Assembly: GCF_013185915.1 (NCBI RefSeq)
Contig: NZ_JAAZUH010000001.1
Span: 1,612,001 to 1,676,000 of the forward strand
DNA: 64,000 bases
Direction of reading: 5' to 3'
Origin: Stenotrophomonas bentonitica
GTDB taxonomy: Bacteria; Pseudomonadota; Gammaproteobacteria; Xanthomonadales; Xanthomonadaceae
Made by a program: the position numbers and the translations under genes. Each line of letters begins with the position of its first letter. Position 1 is the stretch's first letter. Shown piece after piece: positions 1-10,656 of this stretch. Below the pieces are notes generated by a model. The model was not told the DNA's origin. It saw nothing but the letters and a program-made list of their open reading frames with translations, and did no database searches.

Positions 1-414
1 GACGATCTCCAGCCCCAGCTGGCCCGGCTTGGGCGTACCGAAGCAGCGCAGCCGGGTGCCGACCGCGAACTGCGCGACCTGCTGCTGGCGGAAGTGGAAG
101 AAGCGCAGCACCAGGGTGCCCTGCCCTTCGTCTTCCACCGCAACCTTGAGCGTGGGCCGGAAGCGCATGCCGCGGTCGACCGCGACCACGCGCGCTTCGA
201 CCTGCGCAGGCACGCCGTTGCGCAGGTCCTGGATGCGGGTCAGCGCGGTGCGGTCTTCATACCGCAGCGGCAGGTGCAGCCACAGGTCCTGCAGCGAGGC
301 CAGGCCGCGTGCCGCCAGTTTGGCGGCCACGGCCGGGCCCACGCCGGCGAGCACCGCCAACGCGGTGTCGCCGGACGGCGCCAGCGCCGGGGTGACCGCC
401 GACCTGCGTGCCAC
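1..414 (-). CDS. recG: ATP-dependent DNA helicase RecG, N-terminal part
   Basis: RecG remodels stalled forks and Holliday junctions. Only the first 138 codons lie in the window. They read as the RecG N-terminal region: a helical hairpin stretch (LAVLAGVGPAVAAKLAARG) followed by LPLRYEDRT and the start of the wedge OB-fold that grips branched DNA. The helicase motor lies beyond the edge. I chose a GTG start at 414, giving MARRSAVTP, 9 bases after the ridA stop; the only other nearby in-frame initiator is a CTG. Its place behind ridA and spoT matches the spoT-recG neighbourhood of other gammaproteobacteria. Identity is confident; the start is less so. Confidence 0.85.
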   Translation of the reverse strand, partial: MARRSAVTPALAPSGDTALAVLAGVGPAVAAKLAARGLASLQDLWLHLPLRYEDRTALTRIQDLRNGVPAQVEARVVAVDRGMRFRPTLKVAVEDEGQGTLVLRFFHFRQQQVAQFAVGTRLRCFGTPKPGQLGLEIV

Positions 415-422
415 GTGGCGTG

Positions 423-809
<387 letters not shown>

Positions 810-852
810 GGGGAATCCAGGGTCGAAAAACAGAGTCCCCATTGTACCGGCG

Positions 853-3012
853 TTATTGTCGCCGCACCGACTGCACCACCGAGAGCCGGCGCAGCCTGCG
901 CATGACCTCGGCCAGGTGGTTGCGGTCGCGGACCTGGATGTTGAAGGCCAGCACCGCGGCGTTGAAGTCGCGGTCCAGGTAATCCACCCGTTCGATGTTG
1001 GAATGGCTCTGTGCGATCGCCGCGGCGAGCTGCGCCAGCACGCCGGTGCCGTTCTCCACTTCCACCACCAGCGCGGTGTCGTAGTCGCCGGAGACGGTGG
1101 TGTCCCAGCCGATCGGCACCCAGCGTTCGGGCGACTTGCGCAGTTCGGCCAGGTTCGGGCAGTCCAGGCGGTGCACCACGATGCCCTTGCCGGCGGTGTG
1201 GTAGCCCATGATGTCGTCGCCGGGGATCGGCTGGCAGCAGTTGGCGAAGCTGACCACGCCGCGCTCGCTGCCGTTGATCAGGATCTTTTCCTGCGAGTGC
1301 TTCGAATGCGCGCCACCGCGCAGTTCGGCATAGGCCATCAGCGCCTGCGCAGCCTGGTTGGGCATCCAGTTGCCCAGTGCCACTTCGGCCAGCAGCGCTT
1401 CCAGGCGCGGGTAGCGGTGTTCGGCCAGGAACGCGTCCAGGCGTCCCTTGGGCAACCGCTCCAGCGAGCTGTCCATCGCTTCCAGCGCACGGTCCAGCAT
1501 GCGATGGCCCAGCTGCACGGCGTCTTCGTGCTCGAGCTGCTTGAGCTGGTGGCGTATCGCGGTACGCGCCTTGGAGCTGACCACGAATTCCAGCCACTGC
1601 GGCTTCGGCGTGGCCGAGCGCGCGGTGATCACTTCCACGGTCTGCCCGCTGACCAGCTTGGTGCGCAGCGGCACCAGTTTCTTGTCGACGCGCGAGGCCA
1701 CCGCCATGTTGCCGACGTCGGTGTGCACCGCATAGGCGAAGTCCAGCGCGGTGGAATTCCGCGGCAGGGCCAGGATCTTGCCCTTCGGCGTGAACAGGTA
1801 AACCTCGTCGGGGAACAGGTCGACCTTGACGTTGTCGAGGAACTCCAGCGACGAACCGGCCGCGCGCTGCGAGTCGATCAGTTCCACGATCCAGGCGTGG
1901 GCACGGCTTTGCGCGCTGTTGGGGCTGTCGCCGCCGAACTTGTAGGTCCAGTGCGCGGCCACGCCGCGTTCGGCAATCAGGTCCATTTCCTCGGTGCGGA
2001 TCTGCACTTCGATCGGCGAGCCGTACGGCCCGAACAGCACCGTGTGCAGGGACTGGTAGCCGTTGGCCTTGGGAATGGCGATGAAGTCGCGGAAGCGCCC
2101 GTCCAGCGGCTTGAACGTGGCATGCACCGCGCCGAGCGCGTGGTACGCATTTGGGACGCTGCGCACGACCAGGCGGAAGCCGAACACGTCCATGACCTGG
2201 TCGAAGGATTTGTTCTCGTCGCGCATCTTGTTGTAGATGCTCCACGGGGTCTTGATCCGGCTGACCAGGCGGTGCTCCAGCCCCTCCTTGGCCAGCCGCT
2301 GCGAGAGCTGGACTTCCACCTGCGCCATCGCTTCGCGACGCACCACCGGCTGGCTGCGGATGTGTTTTTCCAGGATCGCATGGCGCCACGGATACAGCGC
2401 CTTGAAGCCAAGGTTCTGCAGCTCGCTCTTGACCAGGCTCATGCCCAGCCGCTGAGCGATCGGGGCGTAGATCTCCAGCGTTTCGCGGGCGATGCGGCCG
2501 CGCGCCTCGGTGCTCTGCGCGCCGAGCGTGCGCATGTTGTGCAGGCGGTCGGCGAGCTTGATCATGATCACGCGCAGGTCGCGCGACATCGCCAGCAGCA
2601 TCTTGCGGAAGCTCTCGGCGGCCGCTTCCTGGCGGTCGCGGAACTTCAGCTTGTCCAGCTTGGTGACCCCGTCGACCAGCTCGGCCACCGCTTCGCCGAA
2701 TTCGGCGGCCAGCTCTTCGCGGGTCAGCGGGGTGTCTTCGATGGTGTCGTGCAGGATCGCGGCGATCAGCGCTTCCACGTCCAGGCCGAGCTCGGCCAGC
2801 ACCTGGGCCACGGCCACCGGATGGGTGATGTAGGGCTCGCCGGACTTGCGGGTCTGCCCGGCATGCGCCGACGCGCCGACTTCCCAGGCACGGCGCAGCA
2901 GCGGCAGCTGCTCGGGCGGCAGGTAGTGCGCTGCGCGTTCAAGCTGGAGGACATAGTCGGGTACGGCCGCGCCGGGGGACGTGGCGACCTTGGCAGAGGG
3001 GCCTGGGTTCAT
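853..3012 (-). CDS. spoT: Bifunctional (p)ppGpp synthetase/hydrolase SpoT
   Basis: This 719-residue enzyme makes and degrades the stringent-response alarmone (p)ppGpp. The N-terminal HD hydrolase domain is intact (H64 in YITHP, H88-D89 in HDTIEDT, and RLHNMRTL). The synthetase domain carries RDFIAIPKANGYQSLHT. A TGS domain follows (DLFPDEVYLFTPKGK), and the C-terminus is an ACT domain. Because the HD motif is complete this is the bifunctional type rather than a synthetase-only RelA. I start at MNPGPSAKV (3012); the open frame continues 55 codons upstream, but that would run through the rpoZ terminator hairpin. Gene order rpoZ-spoT matches Escherichia coli. Confidence 0.95.
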   Translation of the reverse strand: MNPGPSAKVATSPGAAVPDYVLQLERAAHYLPPEQLPLLRRAWEVGASAHAGQTRKSGEPYITHPVAVAQVLAELGLDVEALIAAILHDTIEDTPLTREELAAEFGEAVAELVDGVTKLDKLKFRDRQEAAAESFRKMLLAMSRDLRVIMIKLADRLHNMRTLGAQSTEARGRIARETLEIYAPIAQRLGMSLVKSELQNLGFKALYPWRHAILEKHIRSQPVVRREAMAQVEVQLSQRLAKEGLEHRLVSRIKTPWSIYNKMRDENKSFDQVMDVFGFRLVVRSVPNAYHALGAVHATFKPLDGRFRDFIAIPKANGYQSLHTVLFGPYGSPIEVQIRTEEMDLIAERGVAAHWTYKFGGDSPNSAQSRAHAWIVELIDSQRAAGSSLEFLDNVKVDLFPDEVYLFTPKGKILALPRNSTALDFAYAVHTDVGNMAVASRVDKKLVPLRTKLVSGQTVEVITARSATPKPQWLEFVVSSKARTAIRHQLKQLEHEDAVQLGHRMLDRALEAMDSSLERLPKGRLDAFLAEHRYPRLEALLAEVALGNWMPNQAAQALMAYAELRGGAHSKHSQEKILINGSERGVVSFANCCQPIPGDDIMGYHTAGKGIVVHRLDCPNLAELRKSPERWVPIGWDTTVSGDYDTALVVEVENGTGVLAQLAAAIAQSHSNIERVDYLDRDFNAAVLAFNIQVRDRNHLAEVMRRLRRLSVVQSVRRQ

Positions 3013-3061
3013 GGCTGGAAGACTATTCCAGGCGCGGGATATCGGCAAACTATTGCGTCGT

Positions 3062-3095
3062 TGAAATGCAAACAGCCCGCACAAGGCGGGCTGTT
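3062..3095 (-). terminator. Intrinsic terminator after rpoZ
   Basis: A perfect 10-bp stem (AACAGCCCGC at 3071-3080 pairing with 3086-3095, 5-base loop) is followed on the minus strand by a T-rich tract (TTTGCATTT). It sits 27 bp after the rpoZ stop and 50 bp before the spoT start, so spoT may depend on readthrough or on its own promoter. Confidence 0.75.
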
Positions 3096-3122
3096 CGAGG
3101 ACAACAACGATCGCGCGGGCGA

Positions 3123-3422
3123 TCAGTCGTCGTTCTTGGACATGTCTTCGTCGGCAACGACTTCGGCAGCGGCCCATTCCAGTGCTTCACGCTCGGCGCG
3201 CTCGCGTTCGGCCTTCTCGACTTCGTCGATCAGCGCGTTGTCGATCTTGCGGGCGGCAATTTCGCGCAGCGCCAGCACGGTCGGCTTGTCTTCGGTTTCG
3301 CTGTTGTCCAGGGTGGCCTGTACGCCATTGGCCAGCTGACGGGCGCGCTTGGACGCCATCATCACCAGCTCGAAACGGTTATCGACGACTTCCAGGCAAT
3401 CTTCTACGGTGATGCGGGCCAT
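3123..3422 (-). CDS. rpoZ: RNA polymerase omega subunit
   Basis: This 99-residue omega subunit of RNA polymerase helps fold and assemble beta-prime and, in proteobacteria, contributes to a ppGpp binding site. [20 protein letters not shown] is followed by [10 protein letters not shown], the conserved omega core. The tail is acidic and variable, ending EDMSKNDD. I trimmed 11 upstream in-frame codons because MARITVEDC is the universal start. It is followed by a hairpin terminator and then spoT, a pairing that makes sense because the two products act in the same ppGpp response. Confidence 0.96.
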   Translation of the reverse strand: MARITVEDCLEVVDNRFELVMMASKRARQLANGVQATLDNSETEDKPTVLALREIAARKIDNALIDEVEKAERERAEREALEWAAAEVVADEDMSKNDD

Positions 3423-3477
3423 GCGGGCTCCCGGCAGCCGGCAAGGGCTGCGCAATCGAATGAGGGAAAGGGGACGG

Positions 3478-3507
3478 ATTGTAGCGGCCGGGGCTGGACA
3501 AAATCAA
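3478..3507 (-). promoter_or_regulatory. Predicted sigma-70 promoter for rpoZ
   Basis: Read on the minus strand: a -35 TTGATT (3507-3502), an 18-bp spacer and a -10 TACAAT (3483-3478), about 55 bp before the rpoZ ATG. It lies in the 116-bp gap after gmk, so rpoZ can be expressed independently of gmk. This is prediction by motif only. Confidence 0.55.
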
Positions 3508-3538
3508 GCCGACCGGCTACCCGCCCCTTGTGAATCAG

Positions 3539-4201
3539 TCAGTTGGCGTTGCCGTCCTGGGTCAGCAGGGCCTGGATCAGGCCGGCGTGGCGGACTTTCT
3601 GCGACTCGCGGCGCAGGCGGCTGGCCGTGAAGATGGCGCACAGCTCGTCCACGGCGGTCTCGAACACCTCGTTGACGATGACGTAGTCGAAGTCATTGAA
3701 GTGCAGCATTTCCTCGCGGGCGGCGGCCAGGCGCTGGGCGATCACCGCCTCGCTGTCCTGCCCGCGCTTGCGCATGCGGTCCTGCAGGGCCTGCTTGGAC
3801 GGCGGCAGGATGAACACCGTGACCGTACCCGGGACCGTCTGGCGGACCTGCTGGGCGCCCTGCCAGTCGATCTCCAGCAGTACGTCCTGGCCGGCGGCCA
3901 GCTGTGGTTCCACCGACTGCCGGGCGGTGCCCTTCCAGTCGCCATGGACCCAGGCGTGCTCGAAGAAGTCGCCGGCGGCGATCATCCGTTCGAACTCCTC
4001 GGCACTGACGAAGTGGTAGTGCTCACCATTCACCTCGCGCGGGCGGGTCGCGCGCGAGGTGAAGGAGATCGACAGGGCGATCTGCGGGTCGCGCGCCAGG
4101 GTGGCGTTGACGATGCTGCTCTTGCCGGCCCCGGAGGGCGCGGCCACGATGTACAGGGTGCCACGCGCCGGCGCGGCGCTGGAGGTGGGCTGGCTGCTCA
4201 T
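3539..4201 (-). CDS. gmk: Guanylate kinase
   Basis: Guanylate kinase (220 residues) phosphorylates GMP to GDP with ATP in purine salvage and de novo synthesis. The P-loop APSGAGKSS (residues 21-29) and the GMP-binding [20 protein letters not shown] stretch are present, as is [10 protein letters not shown] and the lid region RMRKRG. The start codon overlaps the yicC stop by 4 bases (4198-4201), indicating translational coupling. The yicC-gmk-rpoZ-spoT order is a common gammaproteobacterial arrangement. The first 13 residues are a variable Ser/Ala/Pro-rich extension. Confidence 0.95.
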   Translation of the reverse strand: MSSQPTSSAAPARGTLYIVAAPSGAGKSSIVNATLARDPQIALSISFTSRATRPREVNGEHYHFVSAEEFERMIAAGDFFEHAWVHGDWKGTARQSVEPQLAAGQDVLLEIDWQGAQQVRQTVPGTVTVFILPPSKQALQDRMRKRGQDSEAVIAQRLAAAREEMLHFNDFDYVIVNEVFETAVDELCAIFTASRLRRESQKVRHAGLIQALLTQDGNAN

Positions 4202-5058
4202 TCGATGTTCTGCACCTGTTCGCGGATCTGGTCGATCAGCACCTTCAGCTCGACGGCGGCGTTGGAGGTGCGGCTGTCCACCGACTTGGAGCCCAGCGTG
4301 TTGGCTTCGCGGTTGAACTCCTGCAGCAGGAAGTCCAGGCGGCGGCCGACCGGCTCACGCTGCTTCAGCACGCGGCGGATCTCCACGATGTGGCTGCGCA
4401 GGCGGTCCAGCTCTTCGTCCACGTCCAGCTTCTGCAGCCACAGCACCAGCTCCTGCTCGGCGCGGCCGGGGTCGACCGGGTGCGGCAGGTCGGCCAGGCG
4501 CGCGGCCAGCTTGGTGCGCTGGCCCTCACGGATCAGCGGGATCAGGGTGGTGACTTCGGCGGCGATGCGCTCGATCGCGTCAACCCGTTCGCTGATCGCG
4601 GTGGCCAGCTTGTCGCCTTCGCGTTCGCGCGCGGCCACGAAGCCGTCCAGCACCTGCTCCAGCAGGGCCAGCGCCTCGGCCTGCAGGGCGGCGGCGTCGG
4701 TGGCCTCGCCCTGGGTCACGCCCGGCAGCTGCAGCAGGTCGGTGAAGCTGACCTGCAGGTTCGGGAAGTCGGAGGTCAGTCGGTGCGCCAGCGCGCCCAG
4801 CTGCCCGAGCAGGGCCTCGTTGACCTGCAGGCTGCCGCCGCTTTCCGGGGCGCGCAGGCGCATCACCAGGTCCAGCTTGCCCCGGCTCAGCCGCGCGGCA
4901 ATGCGCTCGCGCAGCTGCGGCTCGAGCGCGCGCAGCTCCTCGGGCAGGCGCGTGCCGACCTCGAGGAAGCGGTGGTTGACCGAGCGCAGCTCGCACCCCA
5001 GCGTGCCCCAGGGGGTCGCCCGCTCGCCGCCGGCGTAGGCGGTCATGCTTCGAATCAT
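4198..5058 (-). CDS. yicC: YicC family endoribonuclease
   Basis: This 286-residue YicC/YloC family protein begins [12 protein letters not shown], the family signature, and continues with [12 protein letters not shown] (the YicC N-terminal domain) and a C-terminal DUF1732 region ([26 protein letters not shown], here [20 protein letters not shown]). The E. coli protein has been reported to take part in RNA turnover as an endoribonuclease. It is divergent from rph, an exoribonuclease, so two RNA-processing genes flank the 120-bp gap at 5059-5178. It overlaps gmk by 4 bases. Confidence 0.92.
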   Translation of the reverse strand: MIRSMTAYAGGERATPWGTLGCELRSVNHRFLEVGTRLPEELRALEPQLRERIAARLSRGKLDLVMRLRAPESGGSLQVNEALLGQLGALAHRLTSDFPNLQVSFTDLLQLPGVTQGEATDAAALQAEALALLEQVLDGFVAAREREGDKLATAISERVDAIERIAAEVTTLIPLIREGQRTKLAARLADLPHPVDPGRAEQELVLWLQKLDVDEELDRLRSHIVEIRRVLKQREPVGRRLDFLLQEFNREANTLGSKSVDSRTSNAAVELKVLIDQIREQVQNIE

Positions 5059-5178
5059 TCGGGGTTTCCGATGCTCTCAAAGGGGGAATGGTACCCTAGC
5101 GGCCTTCTTCGAGCCTCCTCGCCTGCCGGTCCCCGGCCGGGCGCGGAACTGCATCCCCCGTCTTACCGGAAGCCATCC

Positions 5179-5903
<725 letters not shown>

Positions 5904-5907
<4 letters not shown>

Positions 5908-6293
5908 CCCGGCGGCTGGCCCTGGTCACCCTCGTGGTGGCCGATTACGACGAGGCGATCGCCTGGTACACGGGCAAACTCGGCTTCCACCTGATCGAGG
6001 ACATCGACCAGGGCAGCAAGCGCTGGGTGGTGGTCGGCCCGACCGACGGCAGCGCTGCGGCGCTGCTGCTGGCGCGCGCGTCCAACGACGAGCAGCGCGG
6101 CCGCGTCGGCAACCAGACCGGCGGCCGGGTCGGCTTCTTCCTCAACACCGACGACTTCCACCGCGACCATGCCGCGATGACCGCGCGTGGCGTGGAATTC
6201 CTTGAAGCCCCGCGCGAAGAGTCGTACGCCACGGTCGCCGTGTTCCGCGACCTGTACGGCAACACGTGGGACCTGCTGGAGCCCAGGCAATGA
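5904..6293 (+). CDS. VOC family (glyoxalase/dioxygenase fold) protein
   Basis: A 129-residue single-domain vicinal-oxygen-chelate fold protein. The beta-alpha-beta module starts [21 protein letters not shown], the second module contains [21 protein letters not shown], and the C-terminus ends [11 protein letters not shown], where the terminal Glu is the usual metal-ligand position. Substrate is unknown. The start is GTG, overlapping the rph stop (GTGA); its own stop overlaps the rdgB start (ATGA), so it is translated inside the rph-rdgB operon. A role in detoxifying an oxidised or glycated metabolite would fit its placement beside the nucleotide housecleaning gene rdgB, but that is inference. 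Confidence 0.85.
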
Positions 6294-6877
6294 AACTGGT
6301 ACTGGCCAGCGGCAACGCCGGCAAACTGAAGGAGCTGCAGGCCATGCTGTCCGGCCTGCCGCTGGAGATCGTGGCGCAGGCCGAGCTGGGCGTGGGCGAC
6401 GTGCCGGAAACCGGCCTGACCTTCGTCGAAAACGCACTGATCAAGGCACGCCACGCCTGTGCCAGCACCGGCCTGCCAGCGCTGGCCGACGACTCGGGCC
6501 TGATCGTGGACGCGCTGGACGGCGCGCCCGGCCTGTACAGCGCGCGCTACGCGGGCAGCCCGACCGATGACGCGGCCAACAACGCCAAGCTGCTCGAGGC
6601 AATGCGCGATGTTCCCGCCGGCAGCCGCACCGCGCGCTTCTACGCGGTGATCGTGCTGCTGCGCCACGCCAACGACCCGCAGCCGCTGATCTGCGAGGGC
6701 AGCTGGGAAGGCGAGATCCTCGACGAGCTGCGCGGCAGCCACGGCTTCGGCTACAACCCGCTGTTCCTGGACACGGTGCTGGGCCAGACCGCTGCGGAAA
6801 TGGCGCCGGACGTGAAGAACGCGATGAGCCACCGGGCCAAGGCGCTGCAGCTGTTGAAGTCGAAGCTGGCCGCCTGA
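6290..6877 (+). CDS. rdgB: dITP/XTP pyrophosphatase RdgB
   Basis: This 195-residue Ham1/RdgB-family enzyme hydrolyses non-canonical purine triphosphates (XTP, dITP) to monophosphates, keeping deaminated bases out of DNA. LASGNAGKLKEL (residues 4-15) is the nucleotide-binding motif; ADDSGLIVDALDGAPGLYSA holds the catalytic acidic residues; SHGFGYNPLF and SHRAKAL are the C-terminal signatures. I use the ATG at 6290, which overlaps the previous stop, rather than the upstream in-frame ATG. rdgB followed by hemW is also the E. coli order. Confidence 0.96.
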   Translation: MKLVLASGNAGKLKELQAMLSGLPLEIVAQAELGVGDVPETGLTFVENALIKARHACASTGLPALADDSGLIVDALDGAPGLYSARYAGSPTDDAANNAKLLEAMRDVPAGSRTARFYAVIVLLRHANDPQPLICEGSWEGEILDELRGSHGFGYNPLFLDTVLGQTAAEMAPDVKNAMSHRAKALQLLKSKLAA

Positions 6878-6913
6878 ATCTAATGTTTCCGGCCAACGGC
6901 CGGGGTTATCGAT

Positions 6914-8122
6914 ATGTCTGAAGAACACTGCCACCACCTGCCCGGCGAGCACTGCGACCACGACCATGGCGTGTCGCTGGTGCCGCCGCCGCTGTCGCTC
7001 TACGTGCACCTGCCCTGGTGCGTGCGCAAGTGCCCGTACTGCGATTTCAATTCGCACCAGGGCAAGGGCGCGCTGCCGTTCGATGCCTACATCGATGCGC
7101 TGGTCCGCGACCTCGACCAGGACCTGCCGCTGGTCTGGGGCCGGGTGGTGAACAGCGTGTTCTTCGGCGGCGGCACGCCCAGCCTGTTCCCGCCCGAGGC
7201 GATCGACCGCTTCCTGCAGGCGGCGTCGGCACGCCTGCGCTTCGCGCCGAACCTGGAAGTGACCCTGGAAACCAACCCGGGCACGGCCGAGCATGGCCGC
7301 TTCGACCGCTACCGCGCGGCCGGGGTGAACCGGATCAGCTTCGGCATCCAGACCTTCAACGACGCCGCGCTGCAGCGGCTGGGGCGGATCCACGACAGCG
7401 GCGAAGCCGAGCGCGCGGTGAAGCTGGCCCAGGACGCGGGCTACGACAACTTCAACATCGACCTGATGTACGCGCTGCCGGAGCAGACCCTGGCCCAGGC
7501 CGAGCACGACCTGGAACGCGCGTTCGCCCTGCAGCCCACCCACCTCTCGCACTACCAGCTGACCCTGGAGCCGAACACGGTGTTCTTCGCGCGGCCGCCG
7601 CAGGGCATTCCCGACGACGACGCGGCCTGGGACATGCAGGAGCACTGCCAGCGGCTGCTGGCCGAAGCCGGTTACGCTCAGTACGAGGTCAGCGCCTATG
7701 CGCGCCCCGGCCGGCAGAGCCAGCACAACCTGAACTACTGGCGCTTCGGCGACTACCTGGGGATCGGCGCCGGCGCCCACGGCAAGATCAGCAGCGGTGC
7801 CGGGCAGAACGTGCTGCGGCGCTGGAAGCACAAACACCCGCAGACCTTCATGGACACCGCCGGTACGGCCGCCTCGCTGGGTGGCGACGAGGTGATCGAT
7901 GCCGGACGCCTGCCGTTCGAGTACATGCTCAACCTGCTGCGCCTGCACGAAGGCTTTTCGCTGCGGGATTTCGAGTCGCGCACCGGGTTGGAGCGGGCGC
8001 GGATCGCCGCGCCGGTGCAGGTGGCGGTGGACCGGGGCTGGTTGACGGTGGACGGCGACCGGGTGCAGCCGACCGAGCTGGGCCGGCGCTTCACCAACGA
8101 TGTGGTGGAACTGTTCCTGTAG
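6914..8122 (+). CDS. hemW: Heme chaperone HemW (radical SAM)
   Basis: This 402-residue radical SAM protein has its cluster motif at C36-x3-C40-x2-C43 (CVRKCPYC) followed by DF rather than the extra Cys of coproporphyrinogen dehydrogenase HemN, so HemW is the better call. SAM-binding FFGGGTPSL, VTLETNPGT and RISFGIQTFND follow, and GIGAGAHGKI is the family C-terminal motif. HemW binds heme and passes it to acceptor proteins. Unusual: the first 20 residues contain five His and two Cys (EEHCHHLPGEHCDHDHG), a metal- or heme-binding-looking tail in front of the usual start. MSEEHCHH is the only upstream ATG, 36 bp after rdgB. Confidence 0.92.
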   Translation: MSEEHCHHLPGEHCDHDHGVSLVPPPLSLYVHLPWCVRKCPYCDFNSHQGKGALPFDAYIDALVRDLDQDLPLVWGRVVNSVFFGGGTPSLFPPEAIDRFLQAASARLRFAPNLEVTLETNPGTAEHGRFDRYRAAGVNRISFGIQTFNDAALQRLGRIHDSGEAERAVKLAQDAGYDNFNIDLMYALPEQTLAQAEHDLERAFALQPTHLSHYQLTLEPNTVFFARPPQGIPDDDAAWDMQEHCQRLLAEAGYAQYEVSAYARPGRQSQHNLNYWRFGDYLGIGAGAHGKISSGAGQNVLRRWKHKHPQTFMDTAGTAASLGGDEVIDAGRLPFEYMLNLLRLHEGFSLRDFESRTGLERARIAAPVQVAVDRGWLTVDGDRVQPTELGRRFTNDVVELFL

Positions 8123-8196
8123 GAAGTTCCCTTCTGGCGGGGACCCCGGGAACACGGTAGATTCTGTGCTCTCAGGGGAGCCGGAACCTACAACGG

Positions 8197-10656
8197 ATGT
8201 CAGCGTCCGCACCTTCATCGCAGCCCGATCCGACCCGGTTCGCCGGCGTCAACGCGCCTCCGCGCGTGCGCCACCTGCTGGCCGCGCTGCACGCGCTGGC
8301 CGAGAAGACCCTGGGTACCCCGCTCAAACTGACCATCGTCGAGCTGGAGCGCGAGCTGTTCCGCGACGCCGAGCGCGCCCGCAACAGCCAGATCCAGGCC
8401 GACATCTACGCGCAGACCCGGCGCCTGCACGAGATCAACGCGCAGTTCGCGTCGCGCTTCCTGGACGCGCTGGGCACGGTGCTGGCCAACCTGCGCGAAC
8501 CGCGCGTGCGCCACGTGCCGGCGCCGACCCAGCCGGTCTCGGCCACCACCCTGACCCTGGTCACCGATACCGACATCGACCGCGACATCGTGCTGGCCGA
8601 CATCGTCCGGCGCGAGTCGCAACGCTCGGCCGGGGCACTGCAGCTGCTCGGGCAGCGCTTCGGCGTGCTCGCGGCGGGGCCGGCCTTCGACGTGGAAGAC
8701 CTGCCGTTCGGGCCCAACGTGCTGTGCCGGATCGCGCGCGACCTGGGCGAGGAGTTCGCGCTCGGGCTGGAAACCCAGCTGGCGCTGTACCGGGTGTTCG
8801 ACCGCCAGTTGATCGAGCGCCTGGGCGAGCTGCTGGAACGCGCCAACATCCTGCTGACCCACGAAGGCGTGCTGCCCGGGCTGGTCTACACCCCGTATCT
8901 GGCACGTTCGGCCACCACCCGGCGCATCGTCACCGGGCCGGAGCGCGGCGCGGGCAACAACGCTGCCGGCGGCGCCGCCAACCGCCCGGTCACCGGCTGG
9001 AGCGGGTCGGCTGGCGCGGGCAACTGGGCGGCGATGACGAGCGAGGCGATCGGCCCGGTCGCCGCGCCCGCCTCCACCGCGACACCGCCGCCGCTGCCCG
9101 CCATGGGCACGCCGGGTCCGGGCGCGGACATGAACGCACCGGCGCTGTCGGCCCTGCATCACCTGCTGGACGCGGCCCGCCACAGCCAGGGTGCTGCTGG
9201 CCTTGCGGCCGCCGGCGCTGCCGGTGGCGCGGCTGGCACAGGCACAGGCACGGGCACGGGACCGGCTGCCGGCGTGCCGGGTCCGGGCGGAGCGGCGGCT
9301 GACGCGGCCGATGCCCCTGCCGACGCCAGCCGCCTGCCACCGGTGGCGGTGGACAGCAGTGCGGTGCATGCCACGCTGGCCAAGCTGCAGGCACAGGCCG
9401 CCGGGGTCCGCCGCAGCATGGCCGACCTGCACAACGCGCTGCTGGCGCAGATGCGCGCCGAGCACGGCCCGCAGGCCAGCCTGACGGTGAATGACACCGA
9501 CACCTTCGACCTGCTGGACATGCTGTACGGGCAGATCCACCGCGAGGTGCGCCCGGATGCGGCCGCGGCGGACCTGCTGACCCGGCTGCAGGTGCCGGTG
9601 GCCCGCGCGGCGCTGTCCGACCCGGCGTTCTTCGTGCGCGACCAGCACCCGGCGCGCGAACTGCTCAATGCGGTGGCCGAAGCCGGGGCGAACTGGCTGG
9701 GCGAGGACGATGTCGATCCGCAGCTGGTGCAGAAGCTGGACCGCGCGGTGGACAAGGTGGTCACCGACTACGAAGGCGACACGGCGGTCTTCGACGCGGC
9801 CAATGAAGAGATCCAGCAGCACTTCCGCGCGCTGGCGCACAAGGCCGAGCTGGCCGAGCGCCGGCATGTGGAAGCGGCACGCGGCAAGGAACGGCTGGAG
9901 TCGGCCAAGCAGCAGGCGGGTGCGAGCATCGAGCAGCTGTGCGCGCAGGCCGCGCCGCCGCGCTTCGTGCAGTCGCTGCTCAAGCAGGCCTGGTCGGACG
10001 TCCTGACCCTGACCCTGCTGCGCAACGGCGAAGGCTCGGAGCAGTGGCACGCGCGCGAGAAGGAGACGGCGCGCATCGCCGAGGTGACCTGCCAGCCGCC
10101 GGGCAGCGCCGAGAGCGATGCCGAACTGGGCCAGCAGGTGGAATCGGCACTGCTGCAGGTGGGTTACCACCAGGACGAGGCGTCGGCGATCGCGCGGCGC
10201 CTGTCGACCCCGGGGGGCGAGGACGAGGCCAGCTCGCGCACCGAGCTGACCGCGCGCATCCGTGCGCGCTCGCGGCTGGGCGAGCAGGCCGAGGGCACCG
10301 AAGCCCGGCGCGAGGCGCCGTTGGCGCGCAGCCCGGCCGAGGAGGACTACTACCGCCAGCTGCGCACGCTGCCGTTCGGTACGTGGTTCGAGTTCACCAC
10401 CAACCAGCAGGGCGACATGCGTCGCCAGCGACTGTCCTGGTACAGCCTGATCACCGACAACGCGCTGTTCGTGAATCCGCGCGGGCAGAAGGTGGCCGAG
10501 CATTCGCTGGACGGCCTGGCCCGTTTGATGGCGCACGGGCAGGCGCGGCTGGTCAGCGAAGGCAAGAGCCGCCTGATCGACCGGGCGTGGCAGGCGACCC
10601 TGCGCACGCTGCGTTCGCTGGCCGGCACGTCGACCCCTGCGGAGTCTGAAGAATGA
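8197..10656 (+). CDS. DUF1631 family protein
   Basis: An 819-residue protein of the DUF1631 family, found in Xanthomonadales and pseudomonads; some entries are mislabelled thymidine phosphorylase. No catalytic motif is recognisable. The N-terminal part (residues about 25-245) and the C-terminal part (about 385-800, charged and helical) are conserved-looking. They are joined by a low-complexity Ala/Gly/Pro linker (about 250-385) that contains a Gly-Thr run encoded by a GGCACA/GGCACG microsatellite near 9234-9260. The stop overlaps the following PilZ gene by 4 bases, so both are co-translated; a c-di-GMP-linked role is inferred from that coupling only. Confidence 0.8.
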   Translation: MSASAPSSQPDPTRFAGVNAPPRVRHLLAALHALAEKTLGTPLKLTIVELERELFRDAERARNSQIQADIYAQTRRLHEINAQFASRFLDALGTVLANLREPRVRHVPAPTQPVSATTLTLVTDTDIDRDIVLADIVRRESQRSAGALQLLGQRFGVLAAGPAFDVEDLPFGPNVLCRIARDLGEEFALGLETQLALYRVFDRQLIERLGELLERANILLTHEGVLPGLVYTPYLARSATTRRIVTGPERGAGNNAAGGAANRPVTGWSGSAGAGNWAAMTSEAIGPVAAPASTATPPPLPAMGTPGPGADMNAPALSALHHLLDAARHSQGAAGLAAAGAAGGAAGTGTGTGTGPAAGVPGPGGAAADAADAPADASRLPPVAVDSSAVHATLAKLQAQAAGVRRSMADLHNALLAQMRAEHGPQASLTVNDTDTFDLLDMLYGQIHREVRPDAAAADLLTRLQVPVARAALSDPAFFVRDQHPARELLNAVAEAGANWLGEDDVDPQLVQKLDRAVDKVVTDYEGDTAVFDAANEEIQQHFRALAHKAELAERRHVEAARGKERLESAKQQAGASIEQLCAQAAPPRFVQSLLKQAWSDVLTLTLLRNGEGSEQWHAREKETARIAEVTCQPPGSAESDAELGQQVESALLQVGYHQDEASAIARRLSTPGGEDEASSRTELTARIRARSRLGEQAEGTEARREAPLARSPAEEDYYRQLRTLPFGTWFEFTTNQQGDMRRQRLSWYSLITDNALFVNPRGQKVAEHSLDGLARLMAHGQARLVSEGKSRLIDRAWQATLRTLRSLAGTSTPAESEE

